This document shows, in pieces, positions 26,879 to 34,866 of a stretch of DNA of 64,000 nucleotides. The stretch lies in the NCBI RefSeq assembly GCF_039542905.1, contig NZ_BAABIS010000001.1, positions 6,262,001 to 6,326,000 on the forward strand, given 5' to 3'. Each line of letters begins with the position of its first letter. Positions within the stretch are counted from its first letter, which is position 1. Source of the DNA: Kitasatospora terrestris (GTDB taxonomy: Bacteria > Actinomycetota > Actinomycetes > Streptomycetales > Streptomycetaceae). Position numbers and translations under genes: made by a program. A model generated the notes under the pieces. That model made no database searches, was not told the origin of the DNA, and saw only the letters and a program-made list of their open reading frames with translations.

Positions 26879-28513
26879 ATGCCCGTCCACCCGAACCCTC
26901 CCCGGCGCCGCCGCGTGCTGCGCAGCCTCGCCGGGCAGCTGTTCGCGGTGCAGGTGGTCATCGTCGCCGCCGTGGTCGCCGGCGGCGCGGTCCTCGCGTA
27001 CCTGTTCACCGCGCACCGCTACGAGGAGTCGGTCCGCCGCCAGGCCACCGCCGTCGCCGTCGCCCTCGCCGACTCCCCGACGGTCCGCACCGCCGCCGCC
27101 GGCCCCGACCCGAGCGCCGTCCTCCAGCCGTACGCCGAGCAGGTCCGGATCGACACCGGCGTCGACTTCATCACCGTGATGGACCCGCACGGCATCCGCT
27201 GGACCCACCGCGACCCCGCCCAGATCGGCAAGCCGTACGTCGGCCACATCCAGCAGGCGCTCGACGGGCAGGTCTACGCCGAGACCGCCACCGGCACCCT
27301 CGGCCCCTCGGTCCGGGTGATCGCCCCGGTCCTCGACGGCGACCGCCGGGTGGTCGGCCTGGTCAGCGCCGGCATCACCCTGCACGCCATCAGCGACCAG
27401 CTGCGCACCCCGCTGCTCGCCCTCACCGGCGTCGCCGCGGCCGCCCTGCTGCTCGGCGGCGCCGGCACCTACCTCGCCAACTCCCGGCTGCGGCGGCACA
27501 CCCACGGCATGGGCGCCGACGAGCTCAGCCACCTGTACGACTACCACCAGGCCACCCTGCACTCCGTCCGCGAGGGCCTGGTCCTGCTGGACGGCGCCCG
27601 CCGGGTCGTGCTGTGCAACGACGCCGCCCGCGAACTGCTCGGCCTGGACGGCGACCTGACCGGCGTGCCGGTCGACGCGCTCGGCCTGCCCGGCTCGCTC
27701 ACCCGGGCACTCACCGCCCCGGCGCCGGTCCGCGACGAGGTCCACCTGACCGCGGAACGCGTCGTCCTGCTCAACACCTCCGCCGTCGGACCCGGCCTCG
27801 GCACCGTGGTCACCCTCCGCGACCACACCGAACTCCAGGGCCTCACCGGTGAACTGGACACCGTCCGCGGCTTCGCCGACGCCCTCGCCGCCCAGGCCCA
27901 CGAGGCCGCCAACCGGCTGCACGCCGTCGTGTCCCTGATCGAACTCGGCCGCCACCAGGACGCGGTGGAGTTCGCCACCGCCGAACTCGCCCTCGCCCAG
28001 CGGCTCACCGACAAGGTGGTCGCCGCCGTCGGCGAACCCGTCCTCGCCGCCCTGCTGCTCGGCAAGGCCGCCCAGGCCGCCGAACGCGGCGTCGACCTCG
28101 TCCTCACCGAGGACAGCCGGATCGACGACGGCGTCCTCCCCGACCACCTCGCCGCCCGCGACCTGGTCACCCTGCTCGGCAACCTGATCGACAACGCCGT
28201 CGACGCCGCGATCGAGAACGCCGCCCGGCACCCCGGCACCCCCGAGGTCACCGTCACCGCCCGCGTCGACGACGGCGACCTGCTGCTCCGGGTCGCCGAC
28301 ACCGGCGCCGGCATCGACCCCGGCGCGGTCGGCGAGGTCTTCCGCCGCGGCTGGACCACCAAGCAGCACGGCCGCGGCCTCGGCCTCGCCCTGGTCGCCC
28401 AGACCGCCCGCCGCAACGGCGGCCGGATCGACGTCGCCCGCGACCGCGGCGCCGTCCTCACCGTCCACCTGCCGCTGCGGCGCGCGGCGCACACCGCGGA
28501 GGTCCCCCGATGA
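26879..28513 (+). CDS. CitA/DcuS-family sensor histidine kinase
   Basis: 544 residues. Helix 1 (about 20-43) and helix 2 (about 185-205) bracket an extracytoplasmic sCache/PAS sensor with TGVDFITVMDPHGIRWTHRDP and VRVIAPVLDG, typical of citrate and C4-dicarboxylate sensors. A cytoplasmic PAS domain (VREGLVLLDGARRVVLCNDAARELLG) leads to the SpoOB-type phospho-acceptor region AHEAANRLHAVVSLIELG and a HATPase with NLIDNAVDAA and DTGAGI. It is divergent from dctA and coupled to the response regulator by an ATGA overlap. It presumably induces dctA when a dicarboxylate is present. Confidence 0.88.
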   Translation: MPVHPNPPRRRRVLRSLAGQLFAVQVVIVAAVVAGGAVLAYLFTAHRYEESVRRQATAVAVALADSPTVRTAAAGPDPSAVLQPYAEQVRIDTGVDFITVMDPHGIRWTHRDPAQIGKPYVGHIQQALDGQVYAETATGTLGPSVRVIAPVLDGDRRVVGLVSAGITLHAISDQLRTPLLALTGVAAAALLLGGAGTYLANSRLRRHTHGMGADELSHLYDYHQATLHSVREGLVLLDGARRVVLCNDAARELLGLDGDLTGVPVDALGLPGSLTRALTAPAPVRDEVHLTAERVVLLNTSAVGPGLGTVVTLRDHTELQGLTGELDTVRGFADALAAQAHEAANRLHAVVSLIELGRHQDAVEFATAELALAQRLTDKVVAAVGEPVLAALLLGKAAQAAERGVDLVLTEDSRIDDGVLPDHLAARDLVTLLGNLIDNAVDAAIENAARHPGTPEVTVTARVDDGDLLLRVADTGAGIDPGAVGEVFRRGWTTKQHGRGLGLALVAQTARRNGGRIDVARDRGAVLTVHLPLRRAAHTAEVPR

Positions 28514-29244
28514 TCCCCGGGCAGCGCGGCGGGGCGGGGGAGGGCGCCATCTCCGTGCTGGTGGTCGAGGACGATCCGGTCGCGGCGGCCGCGCACGCGC
28601 TCTACGTGCAGCGCGCCCCGGGCTTCCACGCCTTCGCGACCGTGCACAGCTGCGGCGAGGCCCTGCGCACCCTGGAGCGCGCCCGCGCCGCCGGCACCCC
28701 CGTCGACCTGATCCTGCTCGACCTGTACCTCCCCGACGGCCACGGCCTCCAGCTCTGCCGCACCCTGCGCGCCGCCGGCCACGGCGCCGACATCATCGCC
28801 GTCACCTCCGCCCGCGACCTGGCGATGGTCCGGCAGGCCGTCTCCGCCGGGGTGGTGCAGTACCTGCTCAAGCCGTTCAGCGGTGCCGCGCTCGGCGACC
28901 GCCTGGAGCGCTACGCCCAGTACCGCGCCCAACTCGCCCGCACCGGCGACGCCACCGGTCAGGACGAGGTCGACCAGGCCCTCGCGCTGCTCCGCACCCC
29001 CGAGCGCAGCGCCCTCCCCAAGGGCCTGTCCGCGCCCACCCTGGACACCGTCGCGGGGGTGCTCCGGGCCGCGGAGTCCGGCCTGTCCGCCGCGGCCGTC
29101 GGCGCGGCGGCGGGCGTCTCCCGGATCACCGCCCGCCGCTACCTGGAGCACCTGGTGGACAGCGGCCTCGCCGCCCGCGAACCCCAGTACGGCCAGGTCG
29201 GCCGGCCCGAGCTCTCCTACCGCTGGCGCGAACGGCGCCCCTGA
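28510..29244 (+). CDS. CitB/DcuR-family response regulator
   Basis: 244 residues. The receiver domain has the acidic cluster VVEDDP and phosphorylation site in ILLDLYLPDG. The C-terminal region (LSAAAVGAAAGVSRITARRYLEHLVDSGLA) is the helix-turn-helix of CitB-type regulators. It is cognate to the upstream kinase. Its TGA is directly followed by the TCA (stop, other strand) of the methyltransferase gene, with no intergenic base between the two convergent genes. Confidence 0.9.
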   Translation: MIPGQRGGAGEGAISVLVVEDDPVAAAAHALYVQRAPGFHAFATVHSCGEALRTLERARAAGTPVDLILLDLYLPDGHGLQLCRTLRAAGHGADIIAVTSARDLAMVRQAVSAGVVQYLLKPFSGAALGDRLERYAQYRAQLARTGDATGQDEVDQALALLRTPERSALPKGLSAPTLDTVAGVLRAAESGLSAAAVGAAAGVSRITARRYLEHLVDSGLAAREPQYGQVGRPELSYRWRERRP

Positions 29245-29841
29245 TCAGACGCGGGTGGCGACGGCCAGGAAACGGGTGTCCCGGTCCGTGTAGGAGTCCA
29301 GGCGCCAGCCGGCGGAGGCCAGCAGCGGACGGAGGTTGGGCTCCGCCCGCAGGTCGTCCGGGGTGAGCCGGCGACCGTGCCGGGCGGCGAGGGCCGCGCG
29401 GCCGACCGGGTGGTAGAGCGCGAGCCGGCCGCCGGTCCGGGTGGCCCGGGCCAGTTCGCGCAACCCCCGTGCGGGGCCCGGCAGGTGGGAGATCAGACCG
29501 GCGCCGAACACCAGGTCCAGCGCGCCGTCGCGCAGCGGCAGCCGCCCGCAGTCGCCCGCGACCAGCGCCGCGTCACCGGCGTGCCGGGCGGCCCGGGCGA
29601 GCATCTCGGGCGTGAGGTCGAGCCCGAGCACGGTGCCCGCCCCGCCGACGGCGGCCCGCAGCAGCGGCAGCGCCCGGCCGGTGCCGCAGCCGGCGTCCAG
29701 CACCACCGCGCCGTCCAGCGGCCCGAGTTCGGCGATCGCGGCGGCGTACCGCGGCCCGTCGTCCGGGAACTTGGCGTCCCAGCCGGCGGCCCGGGCCGCG
29801 AAGAAGGCGCGAGTGGCGGCCAGTTCGGCTTCGTAGGACAT
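29245..29841 (-). CDS. Class I SAM-dependent methyltransferase
   Basis: 198 residues. Motif I VVLDAGCGTGRALPLL, post-I LGLDLTPEML, motif II-like GALDLVFGAGLISHL and motif III (ALYHPVG) show a complete small class I fold of the UbiE/Methyltransf_11 type. The substrate is unknown; a small molecule is likely given the short length and lack of accessory domains. It stands alone on the minus strand, 70 bases downstream of the DHFR-like gene, and could be co-transcribed with it. Confidence 0.85.
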   Translation of the reverse strand: MSYEAELAATRAFFAARAAGWDAKFPDDGPRYAAAIAELGPLDGAVVLDAGCGTGRALPLLRAAVGGAGTVLGLDLTPEMLARAARHAGDAALVAGDCGRLPLRDGALDLVFGAGLISHLPGPARGLRELARATRTGGRLALYHPVGRAALAARHGRRLTPDDLRAEPNLRPLLASAGWRLDSYTDRDTRFLAVATRV

Positions 29842-29911
29842 GATCCTCAGCCTAGGCCCTCGCTGCCGGATCCCGTCGGGCGGCCGCGACGGCCGCAGGC
29901 CGGTCCTCCGG

Positions 29912-30544
29912 TCAGAGGCCGCGGTCGGGGGCGCTCATGTCGCCGGTGGCGGGGATGCCGTCGGCGAGGCCGTAGCGGAGGAGGACGGTGCCGCTGGGGG
30001 CGGCGGCCGGCGGTTCGAGGAGGGTGAGGTTGGTGGGGACGGCGCCGCCGTCGAAGAGCTTCTTGCCGACGCCGAGGACGATCGGGTGGATCCAGAGGTC
30101 GAGGCGGTCGAAGAGCTTCTCGCGCAGCAGGGTCTGCACCAGGTCGAGGCTGCCGACCACCTTGATGTTCCGGTGCCGGTCGCGGATCTCCCGCACCGCG
30201 GCGGCGAGGTCGGGCCCGAGCCGGGTGGAGCCGGCCCACGGCAGGTCGGGCGTGCCGCGGGAGGCGACGTACTTGGGGATGCCGTTGAAGAGGGTGGCGA
30301 TGTCGCCGTCCTCGCCGCCCTTCTGGTGCGGCCAGTAGGCGGCGAAGATGTCGTACGTCCGCCGGCCGAGCAGCAGGGCGTCGGTGCCCTCGTACGCGGC
30401 GCCGATCTGCGCGCCGGTGACCTCGTCCAGCAGGGGCGCCTGCCAGCCGCCGAACGGGAACCCCTCCGGGTCCTCGTCGGGGCCGCCGGGTGCCTGCCCG
30501 ACGAGGTCGAGGGTCGCGAACATCTCGATGTGGATGAGGCCCAT
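29912..30544 (-). CDS. Dihydrofolate reductase family (RibD C-terminal-like) protein
   Basis: 210 residues. The sequence LIHIEMFATLDLVGQ at the start, then ALLLGRRTYDIFAAYWP, IKVVGSLDLVQTLL and LWIHPIVLGVGKKLFDGG are characteristic of the RibD_C/DHFR-like family (YyaP/YwjB type), which uses NADPH. The family is common in streptomycetes, and its physiological substrates are mostly unknown. It is not the housekeeping FolA. The gene is divergent from the diaminobutyrate aminotransferase gene. Confidence 0.85.
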   Translation of the reverse strand: MGLIHIEMFATLDLVGQAPGGPDEDPEGFPFGGWQAPLLDEVTGAQIGAAYEGTDALLLGRRTYDIFAAYWPHQKGGEDGDIATLFNGIPKYVASRGTPDLPWAGSTRLGPDLAAAVREIRDRHRNIKVVGSLDLVQTLLREKLFDRLDLWIHPIVLGVGKKLFDGGAVPTNLTLLEPPAAAPSGTVLLRYGLADGIPATGDMSAPDRGL

Positions 30545-30702
30545 GCTGTGCTCCCGCTGGGTGGGTCGTCCCGGTCCGGCAGTCCGTCCTCACGATAGGG
30601 GGCCGTGACCCCCGGGGCGGTGGCTCGTTTGTCCCGGTGGGCGGGTTGTCACTCGTACGGGTGGTCTTCGGCGGTGGAGCCGGCCGGGCCGATCATGGGC
30701 GG

Positions 30703-30721
30703 TAAAGTTAGGCTTACCTAA
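30703..30721 (+). promoter_or_regulatory. Iron box (DmdR1/IdeR-type operator) before the diaminobutyrate genes
   Basis: A 19-base sequence ending TTAGGCTTACCTAA fits the actinobacterial iron box (consensus TTAGGTTAGGCTNACCTAA), with mismatches only in the first half. It lies 20 bases upstream of the GTG of the aminotransferase gene, where a bound repressor would block transcription in iron-replete cells. Confidence 0.85.
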
Positions 30722-30740
30722 GTCAAGGGAGAGCCCTGCT

Positions 30741-32093
30741 GTGACCCTCACCGTCGGCACCGCCACGCCGGCCCCCGCCGGCGACGCGATCCTGCGCCGC
30801 CAGCGCATCCGCGAGTCGGCCGCCCGCACCTACGCCCGGTCGTTCCCGATCGTGCCGGTCCGGGCCAACGGCATGACGGTGGAGGGCGCCGACGGCCGCC
30901 GCTACCTGGACTGCCTCTCCGGCGCGGGCACCCTCGCCCTCGGTCACAACCACCCGGTGGTGCTGGAGGCGATCCGCCGCACCCTGGACAGCGGCGCACC
31001 CCTCCACCTGCTCGACCTGGCGACCGCCGAGAAGGACGACTTCACCACCGCCCTGCTGGAGAGCCTCCCCGCCGGCTTCGCCGAGCGGGCCCGGATCCAC
31101 TTCTGCGGCCCCGCCGGCACCGACGCGGTGGAGGCCGCGCTCAAGCTGATGCAGACCGCCACCGGCCGGCGCGGCGCGCTCGCCTTCACCGGCGCGTACC
31201 ACGGCATGACCGCCGGCGCCCTCGCCGTCACCGGCAGCGTCGCGGTCAAGGAGCCGCTGCCCAGCGGCGGCGAGGTCACCCGGCTGCCGTTCCCGTACTC
31301 CTACCGCTGCCCGTTCGGGGTCGGCGGCGAGCGCGGCGCCGAGCTCTCCGCCGCGTACACCGAGCGGCTGCTCGACGACCCCTCCGGCGGGGTGCTGCCG
31401 CCCGCCGCGATGATCGTCGAGGCGGTGCAGGGCGAGGGCGGCGTCGTCCCCGCCCCCGACGGCTGGCTGCGCGAGATGCGGCGGATCACCACCGAGCGCG
31501 GCATCCCGCTGATCCTCGACGAGGTGCAGACCGGCGTCGGCCGGACGGGCGCGATGTGGGCCGTCGAGCACAGCGGTGTGGTGCCCGACGCGATGGTCCT
31601 GTCCAAGGCGATCGGCGGCAGCCTGCCGCTCGCCGTGGTGGTCTACCGCGAGGAGTACGACGGCTGGCGGCCCGGCGCGCACACCGGCACCTTCCGCGGC
31701 AACACCCTCGCCATGGCGGCCGGCGCGGCGACGCTGCGCTTCGTCGCCGCCAACGGGCTGGTGGCGCGCGCGGAGACGGTCGGCGCCCGGATGGCCGCCC
31801 GCCTGGACGGCGCGCGCGGCCGGCTGCCGGTGATCGGCGACGTCCGCGGCCGCGGCCTGATGCTGGGCGTCGAGCTGGTCGACCCCGCGGCCGAGCCCGA
31901 CAGCTGCGGCGCCCTGCCGCCGGACCCGCGGCTCGCCGTCCGGGTGCGGGAGGCCTGCCTCGCCCGCGGCCTGATCGTCGAGCTCGGCGGGCGCCACGAC
32001 GCGGTGCTGCGCCTGCTCCCACCGCTCACCATCACCGACGAGCAGACGGAGGCCGTCCTGGACCGCCTCTGCGACGCGATCGCCGCGGCATGA
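30741..32093 (+). CDS. Diaminobutyrate--2-oxoglutarate aminotransferase
   Basis: 450 residues from a GTG preceded by AAGGGAGAG. Class III aminotransferase: PLP-binding Asp260 in LILDEVQTGVGRTG and Schiff-base Lys289 in LSKAIGG, with GPAGTDAVEAALKL and GAYHGMT typical of DABA aminotransferases (EctB/RhbA/DAT). It should convert aspartate semialdehyde and glutamate to L-2,4-diaminobutyrate. The next gene overlaps by 4 bases and encodes a matching decarboxylase, so the pair is expected to make 1,3-diaminopropane. An ectoine role is unlikely because no ectA or ectC is near; the iron box and siderophore genes nearby support siderophore precursor supply. Confidence 0.88.
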   Translation: MTLTVGTATPAPAGDAILRRQRIRESAARTYARSFPIVPVRANGMTVEGADGRRYLDCLSGAGTLALGHNHPVVLEAIRRTLDSGAPLHLLDLATAEKDDFTTALLESLPAGFAERARIHFCGPAGTDAVEAALKLMQTATGRRGALAFTGAYHGMTAGALAVTGSVAVKEPLPSGGEVTRLPFPYSYRCPFGVGGERGAELSAAYTERLLDDPSGGVLPPAAMIVEAVQGEGGVVPAPDGWLREMRRITTERGIPLILDEVQTGVGRTGAMWAVEHSGVVPDAMVLSKAIGGSLPLAVVVYREEYDGWRPGAHTGTFRGNTLAMAAGAATLRFVAANGLVARAETVGARMAARLDGARGRLPVIGDVRGRGLMLGVELVDPAAEPDSCGALPPDPRLAVRVREACLARGLIVELGGRHDAVLRLLPPLTITDEQTEAVLDRLCDAIAAA

Positions 32094-33646
32094 GCGGCGA
32101 CGGCGCGCACGGGACCGAGGGGCCGCGAGGGCGGCCGGGCGGGCGGCCCTCGCAGCACGTCCGCCGCGCTCCGGGGCCGGTCGCGCCCGGCGGGCCCGCG
32201 GGCCCGCGGCGCCCCGCGCTCGCGACGCCCGCGGCGCTGGGCCCGCTGCTCGACACCGTGCTGGCCGCGCTCGCCGCCGGTGCGGCGCGGCGCGGCGGGC
32301 CGATCGTCGCGGGCGAGCCCGCCGCGGTCACCGCGCTGGTCCGGGAGGCGATGGCGGCCGCCCCGGGCCCCGAAGCGCTGGCGCGGTTCACCGAGCTGCT
32401 CGCGTACGGCGGCGCCGACCCCGCCGACCCGGCGTGCGCCGCGCACCTGCACTGCCCACCGCTGGCCGTCGCCGCCGCCGCCGACCTGGCGGTCAGCGCG
32501 CTCAACCCGTCGCAGGACTCCTGGGACCAGGCGCCCGCCGCGACCGCGCTGGAGACCGGGCTGCTGGCCGAGTTGGCGGCGCTGGTCGGCTTCGACCCGG
32601 CCCGCTCGGCGGGGGTGCTGACCTCGGGCGGTACGGAGTCCAACCTGATGGGCCTGATGCTGGCGCGGGACCAGCGGCTCGGCCCGGACGTGGAGTCGGT
32701 AGGCGTCCCGGCCGCCGCCCGGCCGCGGGTCCTCGCCTCCGCGGCGGCGCACTTCTCCGTGCAGCGCGCGGCCGCGCTGCTCGGCCTCGGTGAACGCGCC
32801 GTGCTCCCGGTCGCCGTCGACCGGACGCTGCGGATGGACCCTGCGGCGCTCGCCGAGGCACTGGAGGGGGTCCGGCGGCGCGGCGAGACGCCGGTCGCGG
32901 TGGTGGCCACCGCCGGCACCACCGACACCGGGGCGGTCGACCCGCTGCCGGAGGCGGCCGAGCTGGCGGCCCGGTACGGCGCCTGGCTGCACGTGGACGC
33001 GGCGTACGGCGGTGGCGCGCTGCTCTCGGACCGGCTGGCGCCGCTGCTCGACGGCGTCGCCGCCGCGGACTCGGTCTCGCTCGACTGGCACAAGCTGGGC
33101 TGGCAGCCCGCCGCCGCCGGGGTGTTCCTGGTCCGTGACCGGGCCGCCTACGCCTCGCTGGCCCGCCGCGCCGTGTACCTGAACCCGGCCGACGACGAGG
33201 AGGCCGGCTATCCGAGCCTGCTGGGCCTGTCGCTGCGCACCACCCGCCGACCGGACGCGTTCAAGCTGGCGGTCACCCTGCGCACGCTGGGCCGTGCCGG
33301 GCTCGGCGAGCTGGTCGACCGCTGCCACGACCTGGCGCACGCCGCCGCGGCGCTGGTAGCCGCCGAGCCGTCGCTGGAGTTGCACTGCGACCCGGTGCTG
33401 ACCAGCGTGGTCTTCCGCTTCCTGCCGGAGCGGCGCGCGGACGCCGACCGGGTCAACGCCGAGCTCCGCCGTGAGCTGCTGCGCTCCGGCCGGGCGGTGG
33501 TGGGCCGCACCGAGCTCCCGGGCGAGGGGCCCGGCCGGGTGCGGCTGAAGCTGACCCTGCTCAACCCGCACACCACGCCCGCCGACCTGGCCGCCCTGCT
33601 GGCCGCGGTGGTGGGGACGGGCCGCCGGGTGGCCGGATCGTCCTAG
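32090..33646 (+). CDS. L-2,4-diaminobutyrate decarboxylase (PLP group II)
   Basis: 518 residues. Group II PLP decarboxylase: TSGGTESNLMGLMLARD (cofactor loop), HVDAAYGGGAL with the PLP aspartate, and the Schiff-base Lys335 in SLDWHKLGWQP. The sequence resembles DABA decarboxylases (RhbB/Ddc), which yield 1,3-diaminopropane. The first 45 residues are a Gly/Arg/Pro-rich extension that looks disordered. The ATG overlaps the aminotransferase stop (ATGA), forming a two-gene iron-regulated operon. The product is a plausible amine substrate for the two IucA/IucC synthetases 5 kb away. Confidence 0.88.
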   Translation: MSGDGAHGTEGPRGRPGGRPSQHVRRAPGPVAPGGPAGPRRPALATPAALGPLLDTVLAALAAGAARRGGPIVAGEPAAVTALVREAMAAAPGPEALARFTELLAYGGADPADPACAAHLHCPPLAVAAAADLAVSALNPSQDSWDQAPAATALETGLLAELAALVGFDPARSAGVLTSGGTESNLMGLMLARDQRLGPDVESVGVPAAARPRVLASAAAHFSVQRAAALLGLGERAVLPVAVDRTLRMDPAALAEALEGVRRRGETPVAVVATAGTTDTGAVDPLPEAAELAARYGAWLHVDAAYGGGALLSDRLAPLLDGVAAADSVSLDWHKLGWQPAAAGVFLVRDRAAYASLARRAVYLNPADDEEAGYPSLLGLSLRTTRRPDAFKLAVTLRTLGRAGLGELVDRCHDLAHAAAALVAAEPSLELHCDPVLTSVVFRFLPERRADADRVNAELRRELLRSGRAVVGRTELPGEGPGRVRLKLTLLNPHTTPADLAALLAAVVGTGRRVAGSS

Positions 33647-34102
33647 CCGAATCGCCCTTCCGGGCAAGAGGATCGGAGGAATGTACACTGGCCGTGAATG
33701 CTGACGGCCATTCACCGGAATGCTCCGTCCAGGGTCCGTGAACATACATTCTTCCGCCTGTCCACGTGTTTTCGGCCGTGTGCGGGCGGAATTCCGCCAT
33801 CTCCTCTTCCGGACTTGCGGATTCAGCCGCGTTCGGCGGTAACTTCTCGTAGTCGCCGCCACACCGGGAGCACTCGGCTCCCAGGGACTAGCGGCGCGAG
33901 GGAGCTCCGTCCATGCGTGATCGCATGACTGCTGGGCAGCCCTAGCACCCCCAGGACCTCGTCCTCCTTCTCCCCGCCCGCACCCCGGGCGGTTCCCGCC
34001 GTCTGCCCCCGGCCCGTCCCATCCCGACGGCCCGGCGCCGTGCGACGGCTGCGGTGAATCCCCTTTCCTCTGTACTCAGTTCTGCTACGCGGAGGCCGCG
34101 GC
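33647..34102. other. Long non-coding region before the cyclodipeptide synthase gene
   Basis: This 456-base stretch holds no convincing gene; the short open frames in it have poor codon bias. Its first 150 bases are clearly less GC-rich than the surroundings, which suits a promoter. It contains the inverted repeat GTGAATG-N8-CATTCAC (33694-33715), listed separately, and a GGAGG ribosome site at 34091 that serves the synthase ATG at 34103. No iron box was found here. Confidence 0.5.
33694..33715. promoter_or_regulatory. Inverted repeat GTGAATG-N8-CATTCAC upstream of the cyclodipeptide synthase
   Basis: Perfect 7-base arms separated by 8 bases in the AT-richer part of the intergenic region. It could be an operator for the cyclodipeptide synthase/P450 pair or a terminator-like hairpin for the decarboxylase gene 47 bases upstream. 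There is no T-tract, so an operator is the better guess. Confidence 0.4.
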
Positions 34103-34825
34103 ATGAGCGAAACGCTCCTGAGCACCACATTCAGCATGTTCGAGGCGGAACCGTTCTCCGAGCGCTGCCGGGCGGTGTTCGACCGGGCAGACCACCTGTT
34201 GATCGGCGTGAGTCCGGGAAACAGCTATTTCACTTCTCGGCGGATCGCCGAACTCGTCGTCTGGGGACGCGAGTTCTTCGATGCCGTCGACATCGTCTAC
34301 GCCGATCTGCACGTGGACGCCCAGTACGCGGCGTCCGGCTACCCGCCCGAACAGGCCGAGCGGCGGGCCGCCAAGGAGGTGAAGGCCACCCGGAGACGGA
34401 TCCGCACCGCGGTGGCCGAGGCGGCGTGCAGCCGGGTCGGGGTGCACGGGCTCTCCGAGTTCCAGGACCGGCCCGCCTACCGGGAGTTGCACCGCGAGGT
34501 GCTGCACGCACTGGCCGTCGACCCGGTGCTGCGGGCGGCGACGGAGGGTATGGCCGGGGCCTTCCTGCGGTCCCGGCCGGCCGGGGCCGACGGACCCGAC
34601 GCCGGGCAGCTGGCCGCCGGGGTCGAGTACATCGCCGCCGAGCTGCCGTTCTTCCTGGACACCCCGGCGCTGCTCGGCGTGGCCTCGTCCGTCTCCTGCT
34701 ACCACGTCGAACTGCCGCTCACCCCGGTGCTGTTCGGCCGTTCCGAGGGCCTGCGCGCGGTGCCCGCCCAGGGGTACGCGGTGGTCCGTCCGGCCGCCGT
34801 CCCGCAGACCGCCGCCGCTGCCTGA
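34103..34825 (+). CDS. Cyclodipeptide synthase, Rv2275-like (predicted cyclo(L-Tyr-L-Tyr) synthase)
   Basis: 240 residues. CDPSs take two aminoacyl-tRNAs and release a cyclic dipeptide. The signature GVSPGNSYF places the nucleophile at Ser37 with Asn40; Tyr176 and Glu180 (EYIAAELPFFLDTP) and Tyr200-His201 (SVSCYHVELPL) complete the set. The numbers nearly equal those of AlbC (Ser37, Asn40, Tyr178, Glu182, Tyr202, His203), so this is the NYH subfamily. Similarity to M. tuberculosis Rv2275 is strong at the C-terminal end (GLRA..QG.A.V.P) and around SEFQ...AYRELH. Rv2275 makes cyclo(Tyr-Tyr). The P450 gene 41 bases downstream is CYP121-like, which supports the same product. Confidence 0.92.
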   Translation: MSETLLSTTFSMFEAEPFSERCRAVFDRADHLLIGVSPGNSYFTSRRIAELVVWGREFFDAVDIVYADLHVDAQYAASGYPPEQAERRAAKEVKATRRRIRTAVAEAACSRVGVHGLSEFQDRPAYRELHREVLHALAVDPVLRAATEGMAGAFLRSRPAGADGPDAGQLAAGVEYIAAELPFFLDTPALLGVASSVSCYHVELPLTPVLFGRSEGLRAVPAQGYAVVRPAAVPQTAAAA

Positions 34826-34866
34826 CCGACCCGCCCCAGCGTTCCGAACCAAGGAGAGACCCCCGA

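Noticed and set aside
30741..32093. Ectoine biosynthesis gene ectB
   Set aside because: DABA aminotransferases are shared by ectoine and siderophore routes, but no ectA, ectC or ectD is adjacent, while a DABA decarboxylase overlaps it and an iron box precedes it.
33698..33928. Short protein before the CDPS gene
   Set aside because: Codon use is not GC3-biased as in real genes here and the peptide has no recognisable features; the region is better read as regulatory.
34054..34866. P450 gene starting upstream at 34054
   Set aside because: The frame is open through the CDPS gene, but that part is not P450-like; homology and a ribosome site begin at the ATG at 34867.
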